Positions 9,359 through 19,277 are shown, counted from the stretch's first letter. The stretch: 64,000 bases of DNA from Duganella sp. CF517 (GCF_900110275.1 NZ_FODC01000001.1:248001-312000); one strand, 5' to 3'. A program made the numbers and translations. Notes: generated by a model not told the origin, from the sequence alone.

Positions 9359-11395
9359 TCACTCAAGAACGTCGACCCCGTTTGCCCCCAGTAAGAGCGT
9401 GCCGCTGACGCTCTTACCGGTCAGGACGCTCTTCCTGGCGGCGTCGATCGCCACGTTGACCTGCTGGCGATTGGTGTTGACGTAGAGCGTGCGGCCATCG
9501 ACCACGCGCGCGTAGACGCCGGCCGGCGTGACCGGCCCGCGCGCGATGCCGAGCTCGCGATACAGCTGAGAGTACAGCGGCGCCAGCAACGACGGCTGGG
9601 CCTGCGTCGCGACGTAGATCGCCCTGCCCTTGCCAAACCGGTTCGACGTCACGGCCGGCGGCGCGCCGTCGACATTGTCGAGCTTCGCGAGCACTTGTGC
9701 CGTCGACGGTTCCAGCACTTCATACGCGTGGATCGTGGTCTTGAAGCCGACGCCGCCGATGGTGCCGGCCAGCGCTTGCGGATGGGTGTAAAAGGCGTGC
9801 GTCTTGAGGCCGAAGACATCGGCCAGTCCGCCCGGCAGGGCCGTGTCGTACCACTGGTTGTTGCCATCCACCTTGGCCGACGACGCCGTCATCACCACCG
9901 TGCCGCCATTGGCGACATAGCGGCGCACGGCATCGGTGGCGGCGCGGTCCATCAGGTATTCGCCGGCCAGCACCAGCAGCTTGTAGCGGCTCAGGTCCTC
10001 GTAGGTGACGGCGACGACGGCGGTGTCGATGTTGTCGTTGTAGAGCGGCGCGAAGGCACTGTATTTTTGTTCCATATACGGCGTGGCGTAGTATTTCTTG
10101 ACCCGTCCCGCCGCCAGCAGCGAATCCCACGAATACGAGATGGCCACCTCCGGCTGCATCTCGCGCGGAAAGCCGAGTTTCTGCATGGTCTTGAACTCGC
10201 CGGCCAGGCCGCCCCATTCGTCAAGCTTCCAGTTGGGCGTGTCGTCGTGGTCAAGCAACCCGAACAGGATCTGCTCCTCGCCGCCCAGGTGGCTGTTGAA
10301 GGTCCAGGCCAGCACGCCCTGCCCGCCATTGAGCAGGCCCAGGTAGGCCAGCATGCGCGAGCGGCCCGGTTCACCGTAAAAACCCTCGCCGCCGGCCTGG
10401 AACTCGTTGAACCACACCGGCGCGGACATGCCGCCCTTCATCATCATGGTATCGAAAGCGCCTTGCAGCGGATCGGTCGCGTAGTAGCCGAATGCGCCGT
10501 GGGTGGCGTAGCGGCGGTAGCTTTGCAGCCAGTCGAAGCCCAGGCGCGGACCGTCCGGCCACAGGTTGGACAGGGCCGGCTTGCCAGGCGCGTGGCGCTT
10601 GCGCACCGACTCCAGGTCGCTCAGCAGGTCGATCGCCGCCGCCGACCAGAAGCGCCGCATGTCCAGATACCGTTCGCCCGGGCTGCTGTTGTCCGGCAGG
10701 CGGATCTGGTCCCAGTCGCCGATGGTGCGCGACCAGCGCTGGGTCGCCCAGGCCTTGTTGAGCGCGGGTAAATCCTTGTATGTCGTTTTCAGCCAGGCGA
10801 TAAAGCGCTGGCGCGTCGCTTCCGAGTACGACATGTAGCCGTTGCCCATCTCGTTGTTGTAGCCGATCGCGACGACGGCCGGATGCTTGCCATACCGCTC
10901 GAGCAAGGCCCCGGCGAAGCGGTGCAACAGGCGCCGGTAGTCGGGGTCGGAAATGTCGAGCATGTAGCGCCGCGACGGGTATTGTTTGCCGCCGTCCTCC
11001 TTGACCAGCGTGGCGCCCGGATACCGGTGGTGCAGCCATTGCGGCGCGATCGAACCGCCGATGTCGAGTACCACCTTGATGCCGGCCGACTGCATTTGTT
11101 CCATCACCGCGTCGAAGGCGGCGAAGCTGAACCTGCCCTCGGCCGGCTCGTAGTAATCCCACGACAGGTCGCCCATGCGCACCACCTGCAGGCCGGCCTG
11201 CTTCATCAACGCAATGTCGCGCGTGATCTGCGCCGGCGAACGGTCGACCGGCTGGTAGTTCACGCCGACGAACAACTGTCCCTGCGCCACCCAGTCGGCG
11301 CGCGTGCGCGCCTGCTGCGCCATGGCCGGCGCCGCCGATACCGCCAACGCCGCCAGCAGCGCCGCCCCCATTTTCTTCATGACCGTCGGTTTCAT
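9359..11395 (-). CDS. GH42 beta-galactosidase, exported
   Basis: 678-residue glycoside hydrolase of family 42. It has a signal peptide (about 1-26, ends AMAQ), so it is probably periplasmic rather than cytosolic like most GH42 enzymes. The TIM barrel carries the acid/base Glu182 in YNNEMG and the nucleophile Glu331 in WFNEFQ. A trimerisation-like domain (about 400-590) and a short beta domain follow. It lies 76 bases downstream of a TonB receptor on the same strand, so imported galactan or galacto-oligosaccharides are the probable substrate. It is convergent with the esterase gene, with 17 bases between stops. Confidence 0.9.
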   Translation of the reverse strand: MKPTVMKKMGAALLAALAVSAAPAMAQQARTRADWVAQGQLFVGVNYQPVDRSPAQITRDIALMKQAGLQVVRMGDLSWDYYEPAEGRFSFAAFDAVMEQMQSAGIKVVLDIGGSIAPQWLHHRYPGATLVKEDGGKQYPSRRYMLDISDPDYRRLLHRFAGALLERYGKHPAVVAIGYNNEMGNGYMSYSEATRQRFIAWLKTTYKDLPALNKAWATQRWSRTIGDWDQIRLPDNSSPGERYLDMRRFWSAAAIDLLSDLESVRKRHAPGKPALSNLWPDGPRLGFDWLQSYRRYATHGAFGYYATDPLQGAFDTMMMKGGMSAPVWFNEFQAGGEGFYGEPGRSRMLAYLGLLNGGQGVLAWTFNSHLGGEEQILFGLLDHDDTPNWKLDEWGGLAGEFKTMQKLGFPREMQPEVAISYSWDSLLAAGRVKKYYATPYMEQKYSAFAPLYNDNIDTAVVAVTYEDLSRYKLLVLAGEYLMDRAATDAVRRYVANGGTVVMTASSAKVDGNNQWYDTALPGGLADVFGLKTHAFYTHPQALAGTIGGVGFKTTIHAYEVLEPSTAQVLAKLDNVDGAPPAVTSNRFGKGRAIYVATQAQPSLLAPLYSQLYRELGIARGPVTPAGVYARVVDGRTLYVNTNRQQVNVAIDAARKSVLTGKSVSGTLLLGANGVDVLE

Positions 11396-11417
11396 CTTGT
11401 TATTCCTTCAGTACAAA

Positions 11418-11441
11418 GGCCGCGTCCGGAGGGGCGCGGCC
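11418..11441 (-). promoter_or_regulatory. Intercistronic hairpin between receptor and GH42 gene
   Basis: GGCCGCG-N10-CGCGGCC forms a perfect 7-bp GC stem in the 76-base gap. On the minus strand it is followed only by a short TTTG, so it is more likely an attenuator or mRNA stabiliser, lowering enzyme relative to receptor output, than a full terminator. Confidence 0.4.
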
Positions 11442-11471
11442 TTGCGGTTGCCGAAAACGTCCGTGCGGGGC

Positions 11472-14456
11472 CTAGAACTTGTAGCTCAACCCCACCACCG
11501 CCGAGCGACCCGAGTGCACGTACAACAATGTGTCGTTGCGCTGCGAGTCGCGGCTGTAGCGCAGCGGCTCGTCGGTCAGGTTCTGGCCTTCGAGCGAGAT
11601 GCGCAAGTTTGGCGTGAGCTGGTACGAAATGCTCGCGTCGATATTGGTCATGGCGTCGACCGTGGTGAAATCATGTCCCAGCACATCGCCCTGCACCGCG
11701 TTCAGGTAGCTGGAGCGATGCGCCAGCGAGGCGCGCGCGCTGAACTTCTGGTCCTCGTAATACAGCGTGAAGTTGTGCGCACGCGGCGACAGTCCGGTGA
11801 AGTTGGCCGTCACCGATTTCAGCTCGTTGGCCGCCGTGGCCGGGTTGTCCACGCGGGTGATATAGGTGATTTTCGACTTGACGTAGGTAAAGTTCGCCAG
11901 CAAGCCGAAGTTGCGCCAGACGCCGGGCAGGAAGTTGAACGGCGCCTGCAGGTTGAACTCGGCGCCATTGAGCGGCCCGCCCGGCGTGTTGACCTTGCGG
12001 CTGACGATCACCGGGTCGCCCGGCTGGATCGGGCAGGCCGGCGCGCCGCCCGTGACCGAGCAGCCGCTGTAGACCAGCAATTCGTTCGGCAGACCCAGCG
12101 TGTTGTACGCGACCCGGTCCGAGACGGTCTGGATGAAGCTGTCGATCTCCTTGCGGAACAGGCCCAGCGACACCATCGCGCCCTTGTCGTAGTACCACTC
12201 CGCTTGCAGGTCGTAGGTCTTGGCGCGGATCGGATCGAGGTTGCCGTTGCCGATGTTGACGGTGCCGGCGCCGTTGGGCACGGCGGCCACCGGCGCCAGG
12301 TCGATGTATTCCGGCCGCGACAAGGTTTTGCCCGCCGAGAAGCGCAGGAACACGTCCTTGGGCAATTGCGCGGTCAGGTTCAGCGCCGGCAGCCAGTCGC
12401 GGTATTTCTTGACGACGTAATTCGGCTGCAGCGTGCCGCCGACATTGATCAGCGCCATCGACGTCGCCTTGGTCTCGGCGCCGCGCACGCCGACGTTGCC
12501 GCGCCAGGTGATGCCGCCAAGCTCGTAGTTGAAATCCACCATGCCGTACAGCGCGTCGATCTTTTCCTCGACCCCGCGGTTGGCTTGGCCGAGCAGCGCG
12601 TAGGTCGACCCCGGCACGCTCGAGCAGTGGCATTCGATGTCGTAGACGGCGCGCAGCTTGTCGAGGTCGACCGCCGCCCACGACGACGGCACGCCGGCGC
12701 CGAGACCGCTGCCGAAGCCGGAGATCTGCCGCGAGATGTCGGCCACGGTGGTGCCGGCCGGCAGGCGCAGCCCGTTGCCGCCGGAGCCGATCTCGACATT
12801 GTGCCAATCGTTTTTGCGCGAGGAGAGGCCCGCCTTCAACGTCAGGTTGTCGTTGAGTTCGAAGGCGCCGTTCACTTCCGTCGTGCGCAGGCGGTTCCTG
12901 GTGTTCAGGTAGCGGCCGGTGAACTGGCCGTGCAAGGTGCCGTCGGCGTCCTGCGGCCCGAACGTGAAATTGTTGGGGTTGGCGACGTCGACGCCGAAGT
13001 TGAGCGCCGGCACGTTGCGGTTGTTGCGGAAGTCGAAGGAAAAGTTGTCGACGTTGGGCGAATCGAACTGCACCGTCGCGCGCATCGGCTCGTCGAGTTC
13101 GGAGTTCGAGGTGCCGTGCAGCAGGTTCACCTTGAAGCGGTCGCTGAAGCGGTGGCTGCCGGAGAACACGTGCTGGCGGAACGTGGTCGTATAGATATCG
13201 AGCAGCCCCTCGCTGCGGACGTCGACGTCGTTGAACTTGCCATAGTCCCAGCTGCCGTTTTGGTCGAAGTGGGATTCGACGATCGACGTCTGCGGCTTAC
13301 CGTTGGCCTGTCCCAGCGTACGGCCGAACGAAATCGCCGAGATGTAGTTGTCGTAACGCTTGTTCTCGAACTTGCCGTACATGAGGTCGAGGTTCGCCTC
13401 CGTGTCCGGGCTGGGACGCCACTGCAGCGAGCCGGTCAGGCCGGTGCGCTCGTAGTCGGTGATCGATCGGCGGTAGCGCGGAATGCGCGGCGCGAACGCG
13501 CCCGAGCCCGGCGCCGGATTGGCCACCGTGCCGCCGTAGTTGTCGGTGCGGCCCATGACGTCGTTCCACGCGGCCAGGCTGGAGGTGCGCGGCGCGCCGC
13601 TGCCGCAGTTGAGCGCGTCGCTGCCCTTGAGCGCGTCGTTGCCCGGGGTTTGCGGCGCGACGCCGACCGGCGAGCAAAAGCCGCCGTCGGCGCTGGCGCT
13701 GAGCAGGTCGACCGCCTCGTAGCCCTCCTCCTGCGCGCGCCGCCTGGCGTATGCGCCGGAAACCAGCGCGCCGACCTTGCCGTACGGGGTCTCCCAGCGA
13801 TCCGACAGCAGGCCGGTGAAGCGCGGCTGGGTCTTCTTCGACAGGTCGTTGTGGAATTCCTGGGCGCCCAGCGAGGCGGTGCGGCCCTTGAAGTCGAACG
13901 GGCGCGCCGTGCGCAGGTCGACCGTGGCGCCGAGCGAGCCCTCCTCGACCGCCGCCTCCGACGTTTTGCGCACTTCGAGGCTGTTGAACAGCTCGGAGGC
14001 GAACACCGAGAAGTCGAAGCCGCGTCCACGGTTGGTGCTGCCGTTGATGTCCGACGCGCCGGTGGCGGCGACGCCTTCGATGCCGTTGATGCGCACGCGC
14101 GTGAAGCCGGCGTTCAGCCCGCGCACGGTGATCTGCTTGCCTTCGCCGCCGTCGCCGCGCGCCAGCGCCACGCCGGGCACGCGCTGCAGCGACTCGGCGA
14201 GGTTGGCGTCCGGGAACTTGGCGATGTCCTCGGCCTTGATCACGTCGACGATGCCGTCGGCGTTCTTCTTCGTGTTCAAGGCGCTGTTCAAGCTGGCGCG
14301 AAAGCCGGTGACGACCACCACGTTGGGGTCCGGGGCGGCGGCTTGCGTGGCGGGCTGCTCCGCTTGCTGCGCGTGCGCGCACGATGTCAGCGCCGCGATC
14401 GCCAGCGCGATCGCGTTCGGCCGCAGCCGGTATCCATTGGTTTGCTTCGAAATCAT
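11472..14456 (-). CDS. TonB-dependent receptor (GH42-linked)
   Basis: About 994-residue outer-membrane transporter. I prefer the ATG at 14456 because AGGG sits five bases upstream; an in-frame ATG at 14468 is possible but its only Shine-Dalgarno-like element is about 20 bases away. Signal peptide MISKQTNG... ends at CAHAQ. Plug signatures are VVVVTGFRASL, AKFPDANLAESLQRVPGV and ITVRGLN; the barrel ends GLSYKF with terminal Phe. There is no STN domain. It precedes the GH42 gene in the same transcription direction, suggesting uptake of galactose-containing oligosaccharides. A REP-like hairpin lies upstream. Confidence 0.92.
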   Translation of the reverse strand: MISKQTNGYRLRPNAIALAIAALTSCAHAQQAEQPATQAAAPDPNVVVVTGFRASLNSALNTKKNADGIVDVIKAEDIAKFPDANLAESLQRVPGVALARGDGGEGKQITVRGLNAGFTRVRINGIEGVAATGASDINGSTNRGRGFDFSVFASELFNSLEVRKTSEAAVEEGSLGATVDLRTARPFDFKGRTASLGAQEFHNDLSKKTQPRFTGLLSDRWETPYGKVGALVSGAYARRRAQEEGYEAVDLLSASADGGFCSPVGVAPQTPGNDALKGSDALNCGSGAPRTSSLAAWNDVMGRTDNYGGTVANPAPGSGAFAPRIPRYRRSITDYERTGLTGSLQWRPSPDTEANLDLMYGKFENKRYDNYISAISFGRTLGQANGKPQTSIVESHFDQNGSWDYGKFNDVDVRSEGLLDIYTTTFRQHVFSGSHRFSDRFKVNLLHGTSNSELDEPMRATVQFDSPNVDNFSFDFRNNRNVPALNFGVDVANPNNFTFGPQDADGTLHGQFTGRYLNTRNRLRTTEVNGAFELNDNLTLKAGLSSRKNDWHNVEIGSGGNGLRLPAGTTVADISRQISGFGSGLGAGVPSSWAAVDLDKLRAVYDIECHCSSVPGSTYALLGQANRGVEEKIDALYGMVDFNYELGGITWRGNVGVRGAETKATSMALINVGGTLQPNYVVKKYRDWLPALNLTAQLPKDVFLRFSAGKTLSRPEYIDLAPVAAVPNGAGTVNIGNGNLDPIRAKTYDLQAEWYYDKGAMVSLGLFRKEIDSFIQTVSDRVAYNTLGLPNELLVYSGCSVTGGAPACPIQPGDPVIVSRKVNTPGGPLNGAEFNLQAPFNFLPGVWRNFGLLANFTYVKSKITYITRVDNPATAANELKSVTANFTGLSPRAHNFTLYYEDQKFSARASLAHRSSYLNAVQGDVLGHDFTTVDAMTNIDASISYQLTPNLRISLEGQNLTDEPLRYSRDSQRNDTLLYVHSGRSAVVGLSYKF

Positions 14457-14554
14457 CTCATCCCTCATATTGTTGTTTGAAACACTGTCTCCTGCGTGCT
14501 GCGCCTGTCCCTGCCGCCCCTGCCACGACCCCGGCGCGGGCGCTGGCGGCTGTT

Positions 14555-14580
14555 GTCGGATTACGCTGCGCTAATCCGAC
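14555..14580. repeat. REP-like palindrome
   Basis: GTCGGATTA-N8-TAATCCGAC is a perfect 9-bp inverted repeat with loop CGCTGCGC, followed by CTACGTTTTT. The word TAGGTCGGATTA (minus strand) belongs to a repetitive extragenic palindrome type found in many proteobacterial genomes. It lies between the GH43-like gene and the receptor gene and may also end transcripts. Confidence 0.6.
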
Positions 14581-14611
14581 CTACGTTTTTGTCATTTGTC
14601 GTGTCCTCCTT

Positions 14612-15904
14612 TTACGGCCTGGTGGTCGGATAGGCGGCGGCCAGCGCGGCCGCTTCGGCGGCCGTGATCGGTAAGATTGCGCCGTGCTTGGGGAGTGGAT
14701 CGGGAAACTTCACCGGCACCACTTCCCAGCGCGGCGTGTCCAGACTCTTGCTGCGCAAGGCAACATAGGTCTTGTCCGGTATCCAGCGCTCGATCCACAG
14801 GTAGTGGTAATCGCCGTTGACGTCGCCCGGGTTCGACTTGAACACCAGCGGCGCCTCGGTCTCGGGCACGCCCACCACCGCCGCCAGGCAGCTCTCGACC
14901 GTCCGCCATTGCCCGCCCGGCGCGCGCAGGTCCGCCGACTTTTCGTGCACGATGTCGTGGCAGTTGCCGTGCGCCTTGTCGATCGACTTGGTGAAGCGGT
15001 GATACATGTCGCCGACCTTGGCCACGGTCGAGTCGATGCGCCACTCGCCCGGTTGCCACACCTGCGCCTCGGTGAACGTGACGAAGTCGCGGGTGGTGGC
15101 GTACATCGGCGTGTGGTAGTCGTTGGCGCCGATCTTCGAGGTCCAGAACACCACGTAGGCGCCGATCGACGCGTCCCAGAAAGCCTCGGGCGCATAGGTG
15201 TTTCGCACCGTGTCCGGCGCCACCAGCACGTCGCGTTGCGCCGACCAGTTGACCAGGTCGTGCGATTCCCACACCTGGATGTAGCGCCTGCGGTCGGGTC
15301 CCGGGACGCCATTGGTCGCGCCTTTGAACCATTTCAGATCGGTCGCCATCAGGTAAAAGGTGTCGCCCTCCGGCGAACGCACGATGTACGGATCGCGCAG
15401 GCCGGTGGTGCCCAGGGTGGAGGTGAACACGGGCTTTCCGTTGTTGAGCTCGCGCCATTCGAGGGCGTTGTTTCCCTTCGACAGGCTGAAATGGATCTTC
15501 TCTTCCTTGAACGTGAAGTGAACGAACAGATAGGCCTGGTCGGGCGCCCTGGCAAAGGCCTTGACCACGCGCACCGGGATGTCCTTCGTGGCCGTTCCGG
15601 CGCCATGCCGGATGGTCGCGCGCAGCGTGACGTTGGCGTCGCGTTCCCTTGGCCGGGTCACCTCGCCGGCGGCGCTGACCAGTTTTTCGTCGCTCGACGA
15701 CCACGTCACCGTCGCGCCGTCGACGCTGGTCGGCAGGGTCAGGTTGCCATAGGCAGCCCGGGCATTGACGACGCTCAGTTCGCCAATGGCGCGCGCAAGC
15801 GGAGCCGGCAGCGACGGCGGTCGCGCCGCGCAGGCGGACAGCGCCGCCGCCAACAGTGCGGCCGGCCACGCCGCCGCCATATACCTATAATTCTTGCTCA
15901 ACAT
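14612..15904 (-). CDS. GH43-like five-bladed beta-propeller lipoprotein
   Basis: 430-residue lipoprotein: lipobox LSAC with Cys25. Residues about 45-110 form an atrophied bacterial Ig-like domain (GATVTWSSSDEKLVSAAGEVTRP region). The rest resembles GH43 (arabinosidase/xylosidase) propellers: LRDPYIVRS, WESHDLVNW and APEAFWD, which supply the expected Asp pKa modulator and acid Glu. The usual first-blade catalytic Asp is not obvious, since the strand reads KIHFSLSKGNN, so activity is uncertain. The start ATG has GGCTGGAAA upstream. Cell-surface or periplasmic arabinan/xylan trimming is inferred. Confidence 0.78.
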   Translation of the reverse strand: MLSKNYRYMAAAWPAALLAAALSACAARPPSLPAPLARAIGELSVVNARAAYGNLTLPTSVDGATVTWSSSDEKLVSAAGEVTRPRERDANVTLRATIRHGAGTATKDIPVRVVKAFARAPDQAYLFVHFTFKEEKIHFSLSKGNNALEWRELNNGKPVFTSTLGTTGLRDPYIVRSPEGDTFYLMATDLKWFKGATNGVPGPDRRRYIQVWESHDLVNWSAQRDVLVAPDTVRNTYAPEAFWDASIGAYVVFWTSKIGANDYHTPMYATTRDFVTFTEAQVWQPGEWRIDSTVAKVGDMYHRFTKSIDKAHGNCHDIVHEKSADLRAPGGQWRTVESCLAAVVGVPETEAPLVFKSNPGDVNGDYHYLWIERWIPDKTYVALRSKSLDTPRWEVVPVKFPDPLPKHGAILPITAAEAAALAAAYPTTRP

Positions 15905-15969
15905 AATATTTCCAGCCTTTCAGGTGCGTGCCGGCAGCGGTGATACCGCCGCGCCCCAACGCCGGCGCC

Positions 15970-16000
15970 AAAAAAATCCCGCACACCGAAGTGCGCGGGA
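15970..16000 (-). terminator. Rho-independent terminator of the second signalling-cluster receptor
   Basis: A 10-bp stem with one mismatch (TCCCGCACAC / GTGCGCGGGA, loop CGAA) is followed on the minus strand by seven U. It lies 53 bases beyond the stop of the receptor gene and separates it from the GH43-like gene. Confidence 0.8.
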
Positions 16001-16053
16001 GAAAGACCCCGACGGGAGACGCCGGCGGGAGATGCTCGGGGACGCCATGCGTA

Positions 16054-19000
16054 TCAAAACTTGTAGCCGACGCCGGCGTAGTAGCGGCGGCCGTTCCAGG
16101 CCAGATCGTTCTTGCGCAAGCCGCTGCCGGCCGTGGTCTGCGTCACCTCGTCGGTCAAATTCTTGGCTTCGACCGAAAGCGTCAGGTTGGGCGTGAGGCG
16201 GTACTGGATCTTGGCGTCGAGGTAGCCGTTCGCCTCCATATAGATCGGGTTGCTGGTGTTGACGTCGTTGGCGCCGGTGTAATAGGCGCTGCGATAGTTG
16301 TACGCCAGGCGCGCGTTGATCTTGCCCTGGTCGTACCACAGCGAGGCGTTGTAGCTGTTCTTCGACATGCCGGGGAACGACAGCAAGCTGCCGTCGAGCG
16401 GATTGATCAGTTCAGCGCCGCGCGCGTAGGCGTAATCCATGCGCGTGTAGTTGGCGTCGACGCCGAAGCCGCCGAGCCAGCCGGGCAGGAAGGTCAGCGC
16501 CGTGCGCCCCGCCAGCTCGAAGCCCTTGGTGGTGGCGCCGGCGAAATTGACGGTGGTGCGCACGTCCCACAGCCGGCCGTCGCCGAACAGGTCCTTGCGC
16601 ACCGTGACGTTTTGCTGGATCGAGGTGGCGATGTCCTTGCGGAAGTAGGCCAGGCTGAGCTGGCTGTCCCGGTTTGGATACCATTCGACCGACACATCCT
16701 TGTTGGCCGCCCGGTACGGCTTCAGGTCGGGGTTGCCGGCCGTGCAATCGTCGGTGCCGTCGCCGCCGAACTGCGTGCTGCCGCTGTTTTCCAGGCAGTT
16801 GATGGCGGGAGTGAGCTTGTCGATCGCCGGGCGCGACATGACCTTGCCATAGCCCACGCGCACTGCCAGCGTGTCCGGTGCCAGCCAGGTGGCGGCGTTA
16901 AAGCTGGGCAGATAGTCGTTGTAGCTGTTGTCGCGGGCGGCGATGGTGTTGGCGATGATGCGGTCGTCATAGGTGGGCAGGCCGGGGCCCTTCTCCACGC
17001 GGCGGCGGTACTGCTGCAGCCCGCTCGACCTGGTGCGGGTGCCGCTGTAGCGCAGGCCGACATTGCCCTCGATCTCATAGCCGAACAAGGCGTGGTCGAA
17101 ATCGAGCCTCAGGTAGGCCGAGCGGATGCGTTCCTCGGTATCGTAGGCCGGCGGTTGCGGATAGAGCTTGCCGTCGCGCCCGAGCGCCTGGCGCACGTCG
17201 TCGTGGTTGAAATGGGACGTGTCGAAGAACGGCACGCCCGCCTGGTAGCTGGGCGACATCCAGTTGACCGGGTAGCCGCCGATGCCGGCGCCACGCAGGA
17301 AATCGGGCGATGTCGCGCGCACCGCGTCGACCAGTTGCCGCATTTGCTGCGGCCCGACCCAGATTTCCGAGTTATTGCTGTTGAGGAAGGATTGGCTGGT
17401 GGCCGGACGCTGGCCGCCGCCGCTGTACAGGGGATCCCAGTTCCACAGCTGCGTGACATTCGCCGACTTCACGTCGAGGTCGTCGGCGGTGCTGGCCAGG
17501 TTGGCGCCGTTGTCGATCAGGTAGCCGCCACCGTTGTACTGGAACATGCGCGTCTTGCGGGCCTGGCCGCCAAACCAGATTTTATTGATGAACGGCAGGC
17601 CGGTACGGTAGCGCAAGTCCAGCTTGACCTGGTCCTCCAGGCTTTCGGATTCGGTCGGACGATAGCTGAGCTCGGCGCGGGTGTACGAGCTGGCCGCGGT
17701 GGGGTCCCACCCTTGCGGAAACACGAAGTGCGGGCGGCCGTCGGCATCGAGCGTGACCTTGAGTCCCGGCGCGTTCTGCACCAGGCCCAGATAATTGCTG
17801 TCGTTCTCGTAGGCCGAGCCGCTCTTGGCGACCAGCGCCTCGACATCCCAGGCGCCCTTGCGCCAGTTCAGTCCGGCCGAACGGTACTGGGCGACGTTGC
17901 GTTGGGCGAAGTCGCGCGCGCTGGTGCCGAAGGCGCCATAGCCGCCGCGACCGGACAAGGCCTGGCAGCTGCCGACCACGTACTCGGTGACGTGGTGGTC
18001 GGTCACCACCATGCCGGCCGGCGTGGCGGTGGTGGTGGCCGGAACGCAGGTGCCGGCTGTGGCGACGGTGCCGTTGGCGGCGTAGACGGGGCCCCTGCCG
18101 GCGTCGGCCAGGCGGTTGACGTCGGCCAGTTCGGTGCCGTAGGTCAGATCCTGGTAGCGCGCGTCCTGCTCGTTGCGCTGGTAGCTGGCGAACACGCTCA
18201 GTTCGTTGCTGACCTTGTACTGGGCGGTGAACTCGCCCGACTTGCGCTCATGCGAGCGGGTGCCGATCACGTAGCGCGGCACCGACGGCGAATAGTCGAA
18301 CCATTGGCGCTCGCACTCGGTCGCGGCCGCGCCGCCCAGCGCGGCGCAGCCGCTCTTGGCCGTGACGGCGGCGGCGCGCGCGTTCATCGATTCCACCGTC
18401 TTGCCGGGCGAGAAATCCCAATCGCGCAGGAAGCGCCAGCCCGTGTTGCGCACGGTGTCGCCCTGGGTATGCACCTTGTCGTAGGTCATGTTGGCCATCA
18501 GCCCCAGGTCACCGTTAAGGAATCGGTCGGCGATCAGCAGGCTGGCGCGCGGCTGCACGCCGGCGCGCAGGGTGTTCTTCTGGCCGGCGAGGTTGCCGAC
18601 CACGGTCAGCTTCTTGAAGTCGAGCGGCTTGTTGGTCTTGACGCTGACCGTGCCGCCAATGCCGCCTTCCGTCATATCGGCGGTGATGCCCTTGAAGACG
18701 TCGATCGACTTGATCAATTCGGCCGGCAATTCGCGCAGTTCGGCGCCGCGCCCGGCCGTGTTGTTGGTGCTCAGCACCGACAGGCCGTTGATCTCGACCC
18801 GGTTCAAGTCCGGTTCGACGCCGCGAATGGCGATCTGGCTGCCTTCGCCGAAGTCGCGCGACAGCTGCACGCCGGTGATGCGCGACAAGGCCTCGCCGAC
18901 GTTCTTATCGGGAAACTGGCCGATGTCCTCCGCCACGATCGAATCGGCCACCGTGCCGGCGCCCTTCTTGCGGTCGATCGCCGACATCACCGACAGGCGC

Positions 19001-19173
19001 GTGCCCGACACCACCACCACCTGCCCGGCGGCCGGCCCGGCATCGAGCCCCTCCGGCTTTTCCGGGGCCTCCTGCGCTCCCGCGTGGGCGCCCAACATCG
19101 ATACCACGGCGGCGACGGCCGCCGCGCAGCGCTGGCGCCGCGGACCGGCGCGCGCGATTAACGTCTGTTCCAC
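16054..19173 (-). CDS. TonB-dependent receptor, paralogue lacking the STN domain
   Basis: 1039 residues from a GTG start with AGGAG six bases upstream. The signal peptide ends near GAHAGAQ. The plug contains AEDIGQFPDKNVGEALSRITGV, DFGEGSQIAIRGV and ELPAELIKSIDV; the barrel ends GVGYKF. It is strikingly similar over its whole length to the receptor at 19977-23321 (for example FPDKNVGEALSRITGVQ, DLTEGGIGGT-type and GWRFLRDWD segments), so the two are tandem duplicates. Unlike its paralogue it lacks the STN domain; an STN remnant lies just upstream at 19368-19631. An ECF-type promoter-like site lies at 19253-19277. It probably transports without signalling. Confidence 0.92.
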   Translation of the reverse strand: MEQTLIARAGPRRQRCAAAVAAVVSMLGAHAGAQEAPEKPEGLDAGPAAGQVVVVSGTRLSVMSAIDRKKGAGTVADSIVAEDIGQFPDKNVGEALSRITGVQLSRDFGEGSQIAIRGVEPDLNRVEINGLSVLSTNNTAGRGAELRELPAELIKSIDVFKGITADMTEGGIGGTVSVKTNKPLDFKKLTVVGNLAGQKNTLRAGVQPRASLLIADRFLNGDLGLMANMTYDKVHTQGDTVRNTGWRFLRDWDFSPGKTVESMNARAAAVTAKSGCAALGGAAATECERQWFDYSPSVPRYVIGTRSHERKSGEFTAQYKVSNELSVFASYQRNEQDARYQDLTYGTELADVNRLADAGRGPVYAANGTVATAGTCVPATTTATPAGMVVTDHHVTEYVVGSCQALSGRGGYGAFGTSARDFAQRNVAQYRSAGLNWRKGAWDVEALVAKSGSAYENDSNYLGLVQNAPGLKVTLDADGRPHFVFPQGWDPTAASSYTRAELSYRPTESESLEDQVKLDLRYRTGLPFINKIWFGGQARKTRMFQYNGGGYLIDNGANLASTADDLDVKSANVTQLWNWDPLYSGGGQRPATSQSFLNSNNSEIWVGPQQMRQLVDAVRATSPDFLRGAGIGGYPVNWMSPSYQAGVPFFDTSHFNHDDVRQALGRDGKLYPQPPAYDTEERIRSAYLRLDFDHALFGYEIEGNVGLRYSGTRTRSSGLQQYRRRVEKGPGLPTYDDRIIANTIAARDNSYNDYLPSFNAATWLAPDTLAVRVGYGKVMSRPAIDKLTPAINCLENSGSTQFGGDGTDDCTAGNPDLKPYRAANKDVSVEWYPNRDSQLSLAYFRKDIATSIQQNVTVRKDLFGDGRLWDVRTTVNFAGATTKGFELAGRTALTFLPGWLGGFGVDANYTRMDYAYARGAELINPLDGSLLSFPGMSKNSYNASLWYDQGKINARLAYNYRSAYYTGANDVNTSNPIYMEANGYLDAKIQYRLTPNLTLSVEAKNLTDEVTQTTAGSGLRKNDLAWNGRRYYAGVGYKF

Positions 19174-19252
19174 TATTGTCTCCTGTTTTTATCAGCGCCC
19201 GCCGAGCGGCATCGCCGCGCGCGGGGCGCGTGTTTTCGCTGCTCCTACTGCT

Positions 19253-19277
19253 TATGACGGGCGGAATTTGGGTTTCC
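19253..19277 (-). promoter_or_regulatory. ECF-type promoter site B
   Basis: On the minus strand: GTAGGAAA, then CGTCATA, with exactly 13 bases between GGAAA and CGTC. This is the GGAA / CGTC pattern of ECF sigma factors. It lies 80 bases before the GTG of the second receptor and matches sites A, C and D in geometry and flanks (CCGNC before CGTCATA). Confidence 0.72.

Noticed and set aside
11304..14480. 1058-codon plus-strand frame opposite the GH42-linked receptor
   Set aside because: Same mirror effect of strong third-position GC bias; no start signal or recognisable fold.
15928..19161. 1077-codon plus-strand frame opposite the STN-less receptor
   Set aside because: Low-complexity translation and complete overlap with an obvious TonB receptor.
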